Assembly (NCBI GenBank): GCA_905236975.1
Contig: CAJOQU010000045.1
Span: forward strand, 1 to 6,157
DNA length: 6,157 nucleotides
Direction of reading: 5' to 3'
Source of the DNA: an uncultured Clostridia bacterium
Lineage (GTDB): Bacteria; Bacillota; Clostridia; Oscillospirales; Acutalibacteraceae
The notes beneath the pieces were generated by a model, which was given only the letters and a program-made list of their open reading frames with translations, had not been told where the DNA came from and searched no databases. Each line of letters starts with the position of its first letter. Positions within the stretch are counted from its first letter, which is position 1. Position numbers and translations under genes: made by a program. This document shows positions 5,934 through 6,157 of this stretch, in pieces.

Positions 5934-6157
5934 ATGATTATCAAAGAAGAATCAGAAAGAGCAAAAGAATACATGATAAAAACCGTTGAACAAAACGGCG
6001 AAAAGATTGTCGAGCTTACGCCAGATAACGTTGCACGGGTTGAAGCAATGATTCAAAATGATTCTGCGTATATCAGAGCATTTGACAAGCAAGCCGGACC
6101 AGAGGGGTATCCACGAAAACAAACAGAAGAGTTTAAGTATGGCGGATCTACTGCTTA
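5934..6157 (+). CDS. unidentified protein, 5' part (runs to the window end)
   Basis: The ATG at 5934 is preceded by GTGGAG (5920-5925) at a spacing of 8 nt, and the frame stays open for 74 codons to the window edge; the last two bases are TA, so it may end there or continue. The earlier ATG at 5929 is followed at once by a stop. The visible product is hydrophilic, with an N-terminal charged helix-like stretch (IIKEESERAKEYMIK), then IVELTPDNVARVEAMI and a Gly/Pro/Lys-rich end (KQAGPEGYPRKQTEE). It has no signal peptide or membrane segment, and no family was recognised. Codon use (AGA, GCA, CCA, ACA, AAA) is AT-richer than in thiI and ppdK, which suggests a different origin, perhaps a mobile element or recently acquired gene. 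The gene lies 20 bp after the hairpin ending at 5913. Confidence 0.7.
   Translation, partial: MIIKEESERAKEYMIKTVEQNGEKIVELTPDNVARVEAMIQNDSAYIRAFDKQAGPEGYPRKQTEEFKYGGSTA

Noticed and set aside
1..6157. CRISPR array, tRNA, rRNA or transposase
   Set aside because: No spaced direct repeats, cloverleaf-like sequence, rRNA signature or transposase motif was seen on either strand.

Overview
The window looks like a chromosomal segment of an anaerobic Gram-positive bacterium of the Clostridia, probably an Oscillospiraceae/Ruminococcaceae-type gut lineage. The evidence is a ThiI without a rhodanese domain, a class B sortase, a clostridial-type pyruvate,phosphate dikinase (PPDK) and strong AGGAGG ribosome binding sites. 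The genus cannot be named from the sequence alone. All recognised genes are on the + strand.

Layout. Positions 1-2759 hold a compact three-gene run: the 3' half of thiI, a class B sortase gene, and a gene for an unusual protein with a degenerate molybdopterin-binding (CinA/MoaB-like) fold, a long acidic Pro/Glu linker and a C-terminal membrane anchor. Gaps of 14 and 17 bp suggest one transcript. A 335-bp intergenic region follows. It has a GC-rich, possibly structured part (2762-2853), an AT-rich part with a 17-bp stem terminator (2949-2996), an extended -10 promoter and a short leader for ppdK. The ppdK gene (3095-5728) is full length. After it come a codon-biased reading-frame remnant without a start (5730-5864), a 12-bp GC-rich hairpin, and the beginning of an AT-richer unidentified gene (5934 to the window end) whose codon use differs from its neighbours.

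Function. ThiI makes 4-thiouridine in tRNA and can supply sulfur for thiamine synthesis. The sortase covalently attaches surface proteins to the wall. The MoCF-like protein probably sits on the cytoplasmic face of the same membrane, but its role is unknown. PPDK interconverts pyruvate and phosphoenolpyruvate in central carbon metabolism.

The two points most worth checking are these. First, PPDK has cysteine at residue 617, where the family has an active-site arginine (Arg617 in the Clostridium symbiosum enzyme), although all other recognised catalytic residues are intact. Second, the sortase is paired with a membrane-anchored MoCF-like protein that has lost the family's signature motifs.
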